Shown: piece by piece, positions 37,400 to 46,643 of the stretch | How positions within the stretch are numbered: the stretch's first letter is position 1 | How the letters are laid out: the number at the start of each line of letters is the position of its first letter | Source: Arthrobacter jinronghuae | GTDB lineage: Bacteria; Actinomycetota; Actinomycetes; Actinomycetales; Micrococcaceae | Length of the DNA stretch: 64,000 nucleotides | Assembly (NCBI RefSeq): GCF_025244825.1 | Contig: NZ_CP104263.1 | Location: forward strand, 1,116,001-1,180,000 | Reading direction: 5' to 3' | Program-made: the position numbers and the translations under genes | The notes under the pieces: model-generated | Seen by the model: only the letters and a program-made list of their open reading frames with translations | Database searches by the model: none | What the model was told of the DNA's origin: nothing

Positions 37400-38683
37400 G
37401 TGGAGCGCAAAAAACTTGCACGAACGGCGGCAATACTCACGGCGGCAACGCTGGGGCTGGCAGCCTGCGGCAGTTCAGACGAGGGAGCCGAAGGCTCGGA
37501 CACCATCCGGGTAACCGTGGCGAACCACGTCTGGACGGACACAATCAAGGCCGCGATACCCGAGTTTGAAGAGGAAACCGGCCTCAAGGTGGAACTGACC
37601 CAGCTGGGAGAAGACCAACTGTCGGATCAGTACAACGTCAAACTCAATGCGGGATCGGATGAAATTGACGTCATGATGTACCGCCCGCTGCAGGAAGGGC
37701 GCCTTTTTGCGGACAACGGCTATCTGGCTGACCTGAGCGAACGGGTCGAGAGCAACGAGGACTGGGACTGGAGCGACTTCCAGGAAGGTCCCGTCACAGC
37801 CACCACCTTTGAAGACCAGGTGGTGGGGGTTCCCATCATCACCGAACGGGAAGTCCTCTACTACCGCAAGGACCTGCTGGCGGCGGCCGGACTGGAGATT
37901 CCCTCGACCATGGAGGAACTGGAAGCTGCAGCGAGGACCATCTCCGAACAGAATCCAGGCACGGCGGGCTTTGTGGCCCGGACCGGCAAATCAGCAGCAG
38001 TCACGCAGTTCTCCAGCTTCCTGTTCAGCTTCGGCGGAGACTTCCTGGAGGACGGCAAGTCCGCCGTCGGCTCCGAAGAAGCCAAAGAGGCCTATGCCTT
38101 CTACGGCGGGCTGATCAATAAATACGGTCCGGAGAACGTCAGCACGGACATGAGCTGGTCCGAAGCCATGGCGATCTTCACCCAGGGCGGCGCAGCGTTC
38201 TACACCGAGGCCGATTCCCTCTACAAGAACGCCACAGACCCGGCGAAGTCGAAAGTGGCGGAGACCGTCGGGTTCGCTCCGCTGCCCGCCGGACCGGCGG
38301 GGTCCAAGCCGTACAACATTCCGTCCTGGAGCTTGGCCATCAACGAGGCCTCGCAGAACCAGGACAACGCGTGGAAGTTCATCGAATGGGCCACCAGCAA
38401 GGACATGACCCTGCAGATCCAGCAGAGCGGCGTCCCGGGGCCGCGGTCCTCCGTGTGGGCGGATGAATCGGGCACGTCCACGTATCCGGAGGATCTGGCG
38501 GAAGCCATCACCGTCAGCGCCGAGAACGGGGTGGGACATGACCGGCCCCTGGTGAAGTCGGTGGCTGAAGCACGCGAGATTGTCGGCGGTCCTATTGTCG
38601 CCGCCATCACCGGAGAGGATTCCGACAACGCGGCAGACACCGCACAGTCGGACTTCGAGAAATTCCTCGAGGGCGAACAGTAA
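37400..38683 (+). CDS. Sugar ABC transporter substrate-binding lipoprotein
   Basis: A 427-aa extracellular solute-binding protein family 1. The N-terminus carries a lipoprotein signal (basic start, hydrophobic run, LAACGSS), so Cys near residue 24 should be lipidated. The mature part contains GLKVELTQLGEDQL, the domain hinge KPYNIPSWSLAINEASQNQD and the C-terminal helical cap. The GTG at 37400 has GGATGGAGA upstream. With the two permeases it probably captures a sugar or sugar acid; galactonate-type substrate is inferred from the enzymes that follow. Confidence 0.92.
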   Translation: MERKKLARTAAILTAATLGLAACGSSDEGAEGSDTIRVTVANHVWTDTIKAAIPEFEEETGLKVELTQLGEDQLSDQYNVKLNAGSDEIDVMMYRPLQEGRLFADNGYLADLSERVESNEDWDWSDFQEGPVTATTFEDQVVGVPIITEREVLYYRKDLLAAAGLEIPSTMEELEAAARTISEQNPGTAGFVARTGKSAAVTQFSSFLFSFGGDFLEDGKSAVGSEEAKEAYAFYGGLINKYGPENVSTDMSWSEAMAIFTQGGAAFYTEADSLYKNATDPAKSKVAETVGFAPLPAGPAGSKPYNIPSWSLAINEASQNQDNAWKFIEWATSKDMTLQIQQSGVPGPRSSVWADESGTSTYPEDLAEAITVSAENGVGHDRPLVKSVAEAREIVGGPIVAAITGEDSDNAADTAQSDFEKFLEGEQ

Positions 38684-38756
38684 CTCCCGGGGCTGCCGGC
38701 CCGGGCTCCCCGGACCGGCAGCCCCGGTTCCCGCAACTGCTTTCAAAGGCGAAACG

Positions 38757-39680
38757 ATGGCTGCTGTTCTAACCCCGGTCCGGAAGACAGCCGGACAATC
38801 CTTTTCCGACTGGGCCAACGCCCACCGCAAATGGCTGTTTGCTGCACCCGCCATGATCTTCGTCGGGCTGCTGATTGTCTTCCCGGTGGCCTGGACCCTG
38901 TATCTGAGCCTGACGGACGCATCCGGCTCGGTGCGGGCCGATTCGGATTTCATTGGCCCGGACAACTACCTGACCGTGCTGACGGACACCGACCGCTTCT
39001 GGCCCGCCGCCGGCCGTACCGCGTATTTCACCGTCTCTGCCCTGGCCGTGGAACTGGTCCTGGGGATGTGTATTGCCCTGTTGCTGTGGCGGCCGTTCCG
39101 GGGCGAGAAATGGGTGCGCGTTGCGATCCTGCTGCCGCTGGTGGCGACACCGGTGGCGGTGGGCATGATGTGGCGGCTGATCTTCGACCCGAACATAGGT
39201 TTTGCAAACCAGATGCTCGGCTGGGTGGGGATTCCGCCGCAGCCATGGCTCTCGGGTGTTGAGTCCGCCCTGCCGACCACCATCTTCATCGACATCTGGC
39301 AGTGGACACCCATGATCGTACTCATTCTGCTGGCGGGCCTGACCTCGCTGTCCGACGAACCGGACGAGGCGGCACGCATCGACGGTGCGAGTGCCTGGCA
39401 GCGCTTCCGGTACGTGACGCTGCCGTTGATGATGCCGACGGTGATTGTGGCAGTGCTGCTGCGCAGCATCGACGCACTGAAAACCTTTGACATCCTCTAC
39501 GCCACCAAGGGCAAGGGCGGCGGGTCCTTCAACGAAGTGGAAACGCTGAACATCTACGCCTACGGCCTGAGCTTCGACTACAACAAATACGGGCTGTCAT
39601 CCACGGTGCTGATCCTGTTCTTCCTGATCATTGTCGGCATCATGTTCTTCCTGACCCGGCGCCGGAAAGGAACCAACTGA
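38757..39680 (+). CDS. Sugar ABC transporter permease 1
   Basis: A 307-aa inner-membrane permease with about six helices. The MalF-type EAA loop is DEAARIDGASAWQRFRYVTLP. The ATG at 38757 gives MAAVLTPV with AAAGGCGAAAC upstream. It sits 73 bp after the binding-protein gene and 1 bp before permease 2. No ATPase gene accompanies the set. Confidence 0.93.
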   Translation: MAAVLTPVRKTAGQSFSDWANAHRKWLFAAPAMIFVGLLIVFPVAWTLYLSLTDASGSVRADSDFIGPDNYLTVLTDTDRFWPAAGRTAYFTVSALAVELVLGMCIALLLWRPFRGEKWVRVAILLPLVATPVAVGMMWRLIFDPNIGFANQMLGWVGIPPQPWLSGVESALPTTIFIDIWQWTPMIVLILLAGLTSLSDEPDEAARIDGASAWQRFRYVTLPLMMPTVIVAVLLRSIDALKTFDILYATKGKGGGSFNEVETLNIYAYGLSFDYNKYGLSSTVLILFFLIIVGIMFFLTRRRKGTN

Positions 39681-39681
39681 A

Positions 39682-40563
39682 ATGAGTGCCGTTACCGAGC
39701 TGCCCGAGTCCTTCACCCCGGTTGAGGCAACCGGCCGCCGCCGCAAACCCCTGCGCAGCCGCGCCTACAAATGGTTCCGCGTCTGCGCCCTGGTGCTGGT
39801 GGTCCTGCTGCTCCTGGCACCGCTGGCCTGGATGGTCCTGGCATCATTCAAGACGAACGTGGACATTTACGACGCCGCGAAGTCGCTGATCTTCACACCC
39901 ACCTTCGAGAACTACGCGAACGTCCTGGCGCGCAACAACTATTTCGTTTTCATCTTCAACAGCTTCTGGGTGGCGTTCGCCTCCACGCTGCTGTCCCTGC
40001 TGCTGGGCGTGCCGGCGGCGTATGCCATGAGCCGCTTCTCCATGCAGCGTTCCGCGCTGGTGGTGCTGATGGCGCGGATCATTCCCGGCGTGAGCCTGCT
40101 GGTGCCGTGGTACTACGTCTTTTCGAACCTGCGGATGGTGGGCGGGTTCAGCGTCCTCATCCTCAGCCACATGTTCGTGGCGCTGCCCCTGATCGTCTAC
40201 ATCATGATGAGCTACTTCGATTCGCTCCCGCTGGAGCTGGAGGAATCGGCCCAGGTGGACGGGCTCTCACCCATCGGTGCCTTCCGGCTGATTACGCTGC
40301 CGCTCTCCGTACCGGGGATCATGACCGCCGGCATCCTGTCCTTTATCTTCTCCTGGAACAATTTCATGTTCGCCCTGGTGCTTTCGGGGTCTTCCACCAA
40401 GACCCTTCCGGTAGCGATCTTCGATTTTGTGTCCTACGCAAGTATCGACTGGGGCGGACTCATGGCTGCCGCCACCGTGGTCACCATTCCGATTATGGTT
40501 ATCGCCCTGTTCACTCAAAAATACGTAGTCAGCGGCCTTACCGCCGGCGCGACCAAGGGATAG
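39682..40563 (+). CDS. Sugar ABC transporter permease 2
   Basis: A 293-aa MalG-type permease with about six helices and the EAA loop ELEESAQVDGLSPIGAFRLITLPLSVPGI. It pairs with the preceding permease. The ATG at 39682 follows GGAAAGGAACC. It ends 8 bp before the dehydratase gene, so transporter and catabolic genes share one transcript. Confidence 0.93.
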   Translation: MSAVTELPESFTPVEATGRRRKPLRSRAYKWFRVCALVLVVLLLLAPLAWMVLASFKTNVDIYDAAKSLIFTPTFENYANVLARNNYFVFIFNSFWVAFASTLLSLLLGVPAAYAMSRFSMQRSALVVLMARIIPGVSLLVPWYYVFSNLRMVGGFSVLILSHMFVALPLIVYIMMSYFDSLPLELEESAQVDGLSPIGAFRLITLPLSVPGIMTAGILSFIFSWNNFMFALVLSGSSTKTLPVAIFDFVSYASIDWGGLMAAATVVTIPIMVIALFTQKYVVSGLTAGATKG

Positions 40564-40571
40564 GCAGAAGT

Positions 40572-41717
40572 ATGCGGGTTGCCCGAATCGAAACCTTCAT
40601 GGTCCCGCCGCGCTGGCTGTTTGTCCGGGTGGAAACCGACTCCGGACTGGCAGGGTGGGGAGAAGCCACCTGCGAGGGGCGTTCCGAAACGGTCCGGACT
40701 GCGGTGGACCAGCTCTCGGAGCTGCTCCTGGGGCGGGATCCGCTGCGGATCGAGGATAACTGGCAGCTGCTCACCAAGGGTTCCTTCTACCGGGGCGGGC
40801 CCATCCTGGCCAGCGCCGTGTCCGGTCTGGACCAGGCGCTGTGGGACATCGCCGGCAAACATTTCGACACACCCGTGCACCAGTTGCTGGGCGGGCATGT
40901 CCGGGAACGGATCCGGATGTACGGCTGGGTGGGGGGCGACGATCCCGGGGAGATTGCGGACGCAGTCAGTGCACAGGTGGAGGCAGGCCTCACCGCGGTG
41001 AAAATGAATGCCAGTGGCAGGATGGGGCCGATTGCCACCACCGCGGAACTGGACGCCGTCGTCGGGCGGGTTGCGGCGGCCCGCGAGGTGCTCGGCGGCA
41101 GCCGGGATGTGGCAGTGGATTTCCATGGACGCTTTTCCGCCGCCAACGTCCGCCGGGTTGTGCCGCTTTTGGAACCGTACCGTCCGTTCTTCCTGGAGGA
41201 ACCGGTGCTGCCTGAGAACCCGCATCTTCTCCGCTCCGTCACCTCCGCCACCAGCATTCCCATCGCCACGGGGGAGCGGCTGTACAGCAGGCAGGAGTTC
41301 CTGCCCGTTCTCCAGGCGGGGATTGCCGTGGCGCAGCCGGACCTGTCCCACGCCGGCGGCATCTCGGAGGTGCGCCGGATCGCCTCCCTTGCCGAGGTCT
41401 ACGATGTGCAGCTCGCGCCGCACTGTCCGCTGGGCCCGCTGGCATTGGCTGCATGCCTGCAGGTGGGGTTCGCGACGCCGAACTTCCTGATCCAGGAACA
41501 GAGCATCGGCATCCACTACAACCAGGGCGCCGAGGTCCTGGACTATGTTGTTGACAAGACACCGCTGAAGTTCGTGGACGGCAGCATCGAACGGCTTACC
41601 GGTGCCGGCCTGGGCATCGAGGTGGATGAACAGGCCGTGCGGTCGGCAGATAAGCACGGTCATGCATGGCGCGGACCGCTCTGGCGGCACGATGACGGGT
41701 CCTTCGCGGAATGGTAG
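40572..41717 (+). CDS. dgoD: D-galactonate dehydratase-like enolase-superfamily enzyme
   Basis: A 381-aa member of the mandelate racemase/muconate lactonising group, matching DgoD in length and layout. Family-typical segments are PPRWLFVRVETDSGLAGWGE, GSFYRGGPILASAVSGLDQA, LGGHVRERIRMYGWVGGDDP, FLEEPVLPEN and LAPHCPLGPLALAACLQ; the last holds the catalytic His region, and the first Glu/Asp metal ligand lies in VAVDFHGRF. It would dehydrate D-galactonate to 2-keto-3-deoxygalactonate. The ATG at 40572 is the natural start; an upstream open frame is a shadow of the permease. Confidence 0.88.
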   Translation: MRVARIETFMVPPRWLFVRVETDSGLAGWGEATCEGRSETVRTAVDQLSELLLGRDPLRIEDNWQLLTKGSFYRGGPILASAVSGLDQALWDIAGKHFDTPVHQLLGGHVRERIRMYGWVGGDDPGEIADAVSAQVEAGLTAVKMNASGRMGPIATTAELDAVVGRVAAAREVLGGSRDVAVDFHGRFSAANVRRVVPLLEPYRPFFLEEPVLPENPHLLRSVTSATSIPIATGERLYSRQEFLPVLQAGIAVAQPDLSHAGGISEVRRIASLAEVYDVQLAPHCPLGPLALAACLQVGFATPNFLIQEQSIGIHYNQGAEVLDYVVDKTPLKFVDGSIERLTGAGLGIEVDEQAVRSADKHGHAWRGPLWRHDDGSFAEW

Positions 41718-41725
41718 GCGGCGAC

Positions 41726-42367
41726 ATGGCAGGTTTCATGACGGAACTGACCCGCAGCGGGCTCGTGGCGATTATCCGCGGGACGGACCGTGACGCAGCC
41801 GCGGCCGCTGCGCTGGTTCTTTTCGAAGAAGGGATCAGCTGCGTAGAGATTGCCTTGACCACTCCGGGCGCGTTTGAGGCAATCGAAAAGATCCGGCGGC
41901 AACTCCCGGACGGCGCCTGGGTGGGCGCGGGAACGGTGCTCACGGCGGCGGACGCCATGGACGCTGCGGCGGCGGGCGCACAGTTCGTGGTAACCCCCGG
42001 CGTGACTGAGTCGATCCCGGCGGCCGCGGGCCTGGGCCTGCCCGTCCTCGCCGGGGCATTCACCGCTACCGAAGCCATGGACGCCATGACGCGGGGAGCC
42101 AGCGCGGTCAAGCTGTTTCCGGCCTCGGCTGCCGGTCCCGGGTATTTGTCGGCGCTTCGGGGACCGTTGCCGAGCATTCCCTTTATCGCCGTCGGCGGGG
42201 TTGGGTTGGCGGATGCGCCCGGCTTTTTCCGCGCCGGTGCGGTGGCCTTGGGCCTTGGCAGTCCGTTGGTAGGCGACGCCGCGACGCCGGCAGGGAACCT
42301 GGCCAGCCTTCGGACGCGGGCACGGCAGTTTATTCAAGTGGTCATTGACGAGGCCGCTGCCCGCTGA
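41726..42367 (+). CDS. dgoA: 2-dehydro-3-deoxy-6-phosphogalactonate aldolase (KDPG/DgoA family)
   Basis: A 213-aa class I aldolase. The Schiff-base Lys is in SAVKLFPASAAGPGYLSAL, with IALTTPGA and GAGTVLTAADAM as partner motifs. It would cleave KDPGal to pyruvate and glyceraldehyde 3-phosphate. The ATG at 41726 has AGGCGG upstream; an ATG at 41711 overlapping the dgoD stop is an alternative. The linking kinase (DgoK) is absent from the window, so it must be supplied elsewhere or by a different enzyme. Confidence 0.88.
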   Translation: MAGFMTELTRSGLVAIIRGTDRDAAAAAALVLFEEGISCVEIALTTPGAFEAIEKIRRQLPDGAWVGAGTVLTAADAMDAAAAGAQFVVTPGVTESIPAAAGLGLPVLAGAFTATEAMDAMTRGASAVKLFPASAAGPGYLSALRGPLPSIPFIAVGGVGLADAPGFFRAGAVALGLGSPLVGDAATPAGNLASLRTRARQFIQVVIDEAAAR

Positions 42368-42485
42368 CCTCCCGGCGCCTTAGCCGACACTGCAAGGGAG
42401 GGGGCGGGTGGCACCGGTAGGCATTGTGTCTGCCGGGGTCCTGACGTTTGTGGCCCGCTGCACACCCGGCGGGTACGCTGGCGCA

Positions 42486-43385
42486 ATGGCCAACCTTCCC
42501 GCTGCCGAAATCTCTGCCGACGCCGCTCTGGTGAGCCAGCTGGTGCGGGAGCAGCACCCCCACCTGGGCGGGCAGGACCTGGAGCAGGTTGCCAGCGGAT
42601 GGGACAACTACATTTACCGGCTGGGCACGGAGTATGCCATCCGGCTGCCCCGCCGGAAGTCTGCGGCCGGACTGACGGCCAACGAACAGCGCTGGCTCCC
42701 GCAGCTCACCGCCGACGTGCCCGTACCGACCTCCGCCCCGCTGTTCTGCGGGGCACCGTGTGAGCTCTACCCGTGGCCGTGGAGCATCACGGTCTGGTTC
42801 GACGGCCAGGATGTGTCCTTGTCGCCGCGGGACCGAAACGTTGCCCTCGCCGAACCGCTGGCAGGCTTCCTTAACGCCTTCCACCGGCCGGCACCGCCGG
42901 ATTTTCCCCGTAATCCGTTCCGGGGCGGACCGTTGTCCGGGCGGGATGAAGCCGTACAGGGCAGGCTGAACAGCGGCATGGTGCCCCACGCCGCCCGGGT
43001 GCAGGAACTCTGGGAGGAGGCCCAGGACATCCCGGCCTGGACCGGACCCCCGCTGTGGCTGCACGGAGACCTGCACCCCGCGAATCTCGTCGCCAAGGAC
43101 AACACCCTGCAGGCGGTCATCGATTTCGGCGACCTCACCGCGGGCGATCCGGCCACGGACCTGGCAGCAGCCTGGCTGGTGTTCGACGCCGAAGGGCGGG
43201 ACATCTTCCGCCGCAGCCTGGGCAGCCAGTACGACGGCGACCCGCACGTTTGGGAGCGGGCCCGCGGCTGGGCGATCTGCATGGCAACCATTCTGCTGGC
43301 GAACTCCGACGATGCTCCGGGACTGTACCTGGTGGGCTCGGAAACCCTGATGGAGATCCTCACCGGCGACCGGGAAAGGTTCTAG
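42486..43385 (+). CDS. Aminoglycoside phosphotransferase-fold (APH) family protein
   Basis: A 299-aa kinase-like protein. Motifs are LEQVASGWDNYIYRLG, the catalytic loop LHGDLHPANLV and VIDFGDLTAGDPATDLAAAW. The start at ATG 42486 is supported by a TACGCT -10-like box about 7 nt upstream, as in leaderless actinobacterial transcripts. Substrate unknown; it lies next to the galactonate genes, but a role as the missing sugar-acid kinase is speculative. The next gene starts 4 bp after its stop. Confidence 0.83.
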   Translation: MANLPAAEISADAALVSQLVREQHPHLGGQDLEQVASGWDNYIYRLGTEYAIRLPRRKSAAGLTANEQRWLPQLTADVPVPTSAPLFCGAPCELYPWPWSITVWFDGQDVSLSPRDRNVALAEPLAGFLNAFHRPAPPDFPRNPFRGGPLSGRDEAVQGRLNSGMVPHAARVQELWEEAQDIPAWTGPPLWLHGDLHPANLVAKDNTLQAVIDFGDLTAGDPATDLAAAWLVFDAEGRDIFRRSLGSQYDGDPHVWERARGWAICMATILLANSDDAPGLYLVGSETLMEILTGDRERF

Positions 43386-43389
43386 CCCG

Positions 43390-44181
43390 GTGGCGGCCGG
43401 CAGGTGGAAGCACTCTGTCCGGATTTCCACTGAAGGCGACGGGCACGTGCAGGAGGACACCTGCGGCTACGCGGGCTCCACAGCCTGGGTAATCGACGGC
43501 GCGAGTTCCCTCTTGCCTCAGCTCGGGCTGCCGGGCCCCTCGGACCCGGCCTGGTATGCCCGGAATCTTGACTTGTTGCTGACGGATGCCGCAGTGGCGG
43601 CCGGTGTTGCACCCGCCCCGCAGGTGCTGGCCGACGCCCTGACCCGGATGGACCAGCTGGCCCGCACCCTGGCCGGCGAGGAGCGGATCCGCTTCCCGTC
43701 TGCGGCCCTGTGCCTGGCGGCGCTGACAGGGGACGGCGTGGAGATCCTCGCACTGGCGGACTGCCACGCGGTGGTTGAACTGGAGGACGGCTCGCTGGTC
43801 CATGTCACGCACGAACCGGCCGACATCCGGATCGGCACCGAACATTCGGCGGACCCGGTGCGGGAACGCGAGCTGCGGGTGCTGGACCGGGAACTGCGCA
43901 ATACCCCGGGCCGGCTGTGGGTGGCCCGGCGGGAAGCAGAAGCCGCATACCAGGCACGCACCGTCCGGCTTGGCCCGGCACGGCGGGTTGTGCTTGCCTC
44001 CGACGGCGCCTGGCGGGCGGTGGAACTGGGAATCGTCGACGGGCCCGGCGGGTTCCTTGCGGCGGCAGGCTCCGCGGTCGCCGCCCAGGAGCTGCTGCTG
44101 GCGCTGCGCACTCTGCAGGCGGAGCTGGGCGAAAACGCCGACGACGCCACCCTCCTCACATTGGAAAGGATTTCCCCATGA
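43390..44181 (+). CDS. Divergent PP2C-like protein
   Basis: A 263-aa protein with traces of the PP2C motif set: QEDTCGY, WVIDGASSLL, a LALADCHAVVEL strand, VVLASDGAWRAVEL and ADDATLLTLE. The glycine-rich GMGG turn and several spacing features are altered, so activity is uncertain. It starts with GTG and overlaps the following FAD enzyme by 4 bp, suggesting it acts on that enzyme or on the neighbouring APH-fold protein. No kinase lies near it. Confidence 0.72.
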   Translation: MAAGRWKHSVRISTEGDGHVQEDTCGYAGSTAWVIDGASSLLPQLGLPGPSDPAWYARNLDLLLTDAAVAAGVAPAPQVLADALTRMDQLARTLAGEERIRFPSAALCLAALTGDGVEILALADCHAVVELEDGSLVHVTHEPADIRIGTEHSADPVRERELRVLDRELRNTPGRLWVARREAEAAYQARTVRLGPARRVVLASDGAWRAVELGIVDGPGGFLAAAGSAVAAQELLLALRTLQAELGENADDATLLTLERISP

Positions 44182-45308
44182 CCGCTGACATTTCCTGCGA
44201 CATCCTGTTGATCGGCGGCGGCATCGCCGGTCTCTCGCTGGCCGCCGAGGTCGCGTCCCGGATGGCCGCGGCCCCGCAGCCCCGGGGGAGCGGAGGCGGG
44301 GTTGTCCTGGTGGAAGCTGAACCGGCCTTGGGCTACCACACATCCTCCCGCTCCGCCCGGCAGCTGATCCCCAGTTACGGGCCGCCGGTGATCCAGGACC
44401 TGACCCTGCGGACCCTGGCCTTGATTCGGGCGGCGGAGGCGGACCTGCCGGAACCCGTCCTGGCGCCTCGGAGCTTCCTGCTGATCGGAGACGACGAGTC
44501 GGTGCGGGACCGGGCGAGTGCCCATATGCACCCGGTAATGCCGGCTGAAGCCCTGGGGCTGGCTCCCGAGCTGCGGCCGGAGGCTTTCAGCGCTGCCGGG
44601 CTCGACAACACATCAGTGGCCTGCAACACCGATGCACTGCTGGACTACCACCGGGAGCGGCTGACCGCGGCGGGCGGCCGCATCGTCACGGGCCGGCGAG
44701 TACAGGCGGCAGTGCGCGTAGGGGACCCGGGCGCACAGCGCTGGGAAGCCGCGGCTGACGGACTGCGGTTTGAGGCTCCGATGGTGGTCAATGCGGCCGG
44801 CGCCTGGGCGGATATCGTCGCGGAAACCTTCGGGGCCCGTCCCCAGGGGCTCACGCCTTACCGCCGCACCGCCGCCGTCGTCGACGTTGAACGGCCGCTG
44901 GATGCCGGGGCGCCCATGGTGGCGGACGCACGCGACCGGTTCTACTACCGGCCCGAAGGCAGGCAGGTACTTATATCGCCGTCGGAACGCGAACCAAGCG
45001 TGGCGGAAGACTCCCGGCCCCGCGACACAGATGTGCAGGCATTGGTGGAACTGGTCAACAGCGTCACCACCATGGGAATCACCGGCGTTGCCCGCGCCTG
45101 GACCGGGCTGCGTACGGAGACACCGGACGGGTTGCCCGCGGTGGGCTGGGATCCGGACGTTCCGGGGTTTTTCTGGCTGGCCGGGCAGGGCGGATACGGG
45201 TTCCAGACATCATCCGCCGTTGCCGAGCTGGCCGCGGGAATCCTGCTTGCCGAGGACGTCGAAAACGGTGCCCGGGAAGCCCTCACCCCCGCCCGGCACC
45301 GAGTGTGA
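44178..45308 (+). CDS. FAD-dependent oxidoreductase (DAO family)
   Basis: A 376-aa flavoenzyme. The N-terminal dinucleotide fold is CDILLIGGGIAGLSLAAEVA, and the C-terminal part has GLRTETPDGLPAVGWDPDVP followed by GQGGYGFQTSSAVAELAA, as in D-amino acid oxidase-like deaminating enzymes. Substrate unknown. The ATG at 44178 overlaps the preceding stop and has GGAAAGGA upstream. It is the last gene of this small operon. Confidence 0.88.
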   Translation: MTADISCDILLIGGGIAGLSLAAEVASRMAAAPQPRGSGGGVVLVEAEPALGYHTSSRSARQLIPSYGPPVIQDLTLRTLALIRAAEADLPEPVLAPRSFLLIGDDESVRDRASAHMHPVMPAEALGLAPELRPEAFSAAGLDNTSVACNTDALLDYHRERLTAAGGRIVTGRRVQAAVRVGDPGAQRWEAAADGLRFEAPMVVNAAGAWADIVAETFGARPQGLTPYRRTAAVVDVERPLDAGAPMVADARDRFYYRPEGRQVLISPSEREPSVAEDSRPRDTDVQALVELVNSVTTMGITGVARAWTGLRTETPDGLPAVGWDPDVPGFFWLAGQGGYGFQTSSAVAELAAGILLAEDVENGAREALTPARHRV

Positions 45309-45458
45309 CCAAAGTCTCACCAATCGGCGCGTAACGAATCAGCCAAGGTGCGCGCGTATGGTCATTAGGTTCCCGAGACATGCCTAGAGTTGTAGTAACA
45401 AGTGCTTCTCCTAAAACCCGAATAGATTAACAATTCGGTGCCCGAAAGGTCAGTCTCA

Positions 45459-46403
45459 GTGCCAGATTTCTTGCCGCCAAAATTTGTTGGCGTGCAGCAG
45501 CGTCCGCTTTACATCCGGGTTCGTTCAATCCTGGAAATTCTGAGTACGCTGTGGCTGATTTCTGCCGTTATCGGCGTTGGTTTCTTTTCCGGCGGGACCA
45601 CATCGCTCGCCTTTTCCCTGATTCTTCTGTACAGCACGGGCGCGGCTCTGCTGGTTGTCATCTCGGCCCTGTACCGCGTCCTGTCCCGGGCCGCACGTCA
45701 GCGGGTTGAAGCCGTCCCCGATGACAGCGCTGCCGCAGTGTTCGTGGACACCACCCGGTCAGCGACCGAAGAAATCATGGCCGCCCTCCGTCCGGCCGCA
45801 CCCTACGGCACCCCTGGGGCATCCGTGCGGATGCCCTCGACGGTGGATGCCCTGGATGTGGCTGCCGCACTGACAGCACGCACGGCTGCATTGACCTCTG
45901 CCGCCGCCGCCGAGAAGTCTGCCGCTGCCGCCGCTGCGATGGTTGCTCCCGGGAAGTCGGGTAGTGCGGCCAAGTCCGTCATGAACAAGTCCGTCGTGAA
46001 CAAGTCAGCCAGCAAGAAGAAGGCTGCTCCGAAGCAGCCGGCCCAGCCCACGAAGGCCCAGGCTGCGAAGACCCGTCCCGCCAACAACAACGGTTCGCGC
46101 GGCACGGGTAACCAGGCCTCCACCGCTCCGAAAAAGAGCACCGGCGGTAAGAAGCCTGGTTCGGCCGGGAAAGGTGCAGGCGGAGATAAGGCCTCGAACA
46201 GCGGGTCTGCCGGAACCAAAAAGCCTGAACGAGCTACGGCTCCGGAAGTGAAAGCCGCCCCCTTCGAGACCGGCATGAGCATGCCGGGTATCCGCACGGC
46301 TCAGCAGGACATTCTTCCCCGCCAGACCGGTGCACCGTCCTGCGGTCTCGCCGGCCCAACCCGTCTCGGCGGTCCAGGACCGCGTCAGCTCGTCGCCGCC
46401 TGA
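45459..46403 (+). CDS. Membrane protein with long Lys/Ala-rich basic tail
   Basis: A 314-aa protein I do not recognise. Two hydrophobic segments lie near residues 25-70 (LWLISAVIGVGFFSGG and LAFSLILLYSTGAALLVVISAL). After an Ala-rich region, residues ~165-265 are strongly basic and low-complexity (KSASKKKAAPKQPAQPTKAQ-type), like histone H1-type or nucleic-acid-binding tails. I chose the GTG at 45459 behind AAAGG over the GTG at 45438. A strong terminator follows about 130 bp downstream. Function unknown; a membrane-attached DNA or RNA binder is one possibility. Confidence 0.7.
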   Translation: MPDFLPPKFVGVQQRPLYIRVRSILEILSTLWLISAVIGVGFFSGGTTSLAFSLILLYSTGAALLVVISALYRVLSRAARQRVEAVPDDSAAAVFVDTTRSATEEIMAALRPAAPYGTPGASVRMPSTVDALDVAAALTARTAALTSAAAAEKSAAAAAAMVAPGKSGSAAKSVMNKSVVNKSASKKKAAPKQPAQPTKAQAAKTRPANNNGSRGTGNQASTAPKKSTGGKKPGSAGKGAGGDKASNSGSAGTKKPERATAPEVKAAPFETGMSMPGIRTAQQDILPRQTGAPSCGLAGPTRLGGPGPRQLVAA

Positions 46404-46532
46404 CGTTCCGCCGGGCCAGATACTCAGGTAGTTGTCAGGTTGTCTTCAGCAGCTACCCAGATGGGCCGTTTATCGTCATTAGTACCTCATAAGGGTGCGA
46501 GTGATGAATGGACCGAGTAGTGACCGGTCCGG

Positions 46533-46588
46533 ACGCCGGCAGACTAGGGTTGTTTCCCCCAACCAGCCCCAAGTCTGCCGGCGTTTTT
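46533..46588 (+). terminator. Strong terminator with C-rich inner loop
   Basis: A 13-bp stem (46533-46545 with 46572-46584) followed by TTTTT. The enclosed 26 nt form a smaller GGGTTG/CAACC hairpin with a C-rich loop. About 130 bp of sequence without a gene lies between the preceding stop and this hairpin. Confidence 0.8.
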
Positions 46589-46643
46589 CCTTTTAACCCG
46601 CAGGTCCGGCAGCACCCCGGCAGGCAGTGCAGCACCCCCGGCG

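Noticed and set aside
39771..40571. N-terminal extension of the galactonate dehydratase
   Set aside because: It overlaps permease 2 in another frame. The ATG at 40572 gives the family length of 381 residues.
46533..46588. 6C-type small RNA
   Set aside because: The inner loop is C-rich, but the two-hairpin layout of 6C RNA is not seen and the structure is explained as a terminator. A covariance search would settle it.
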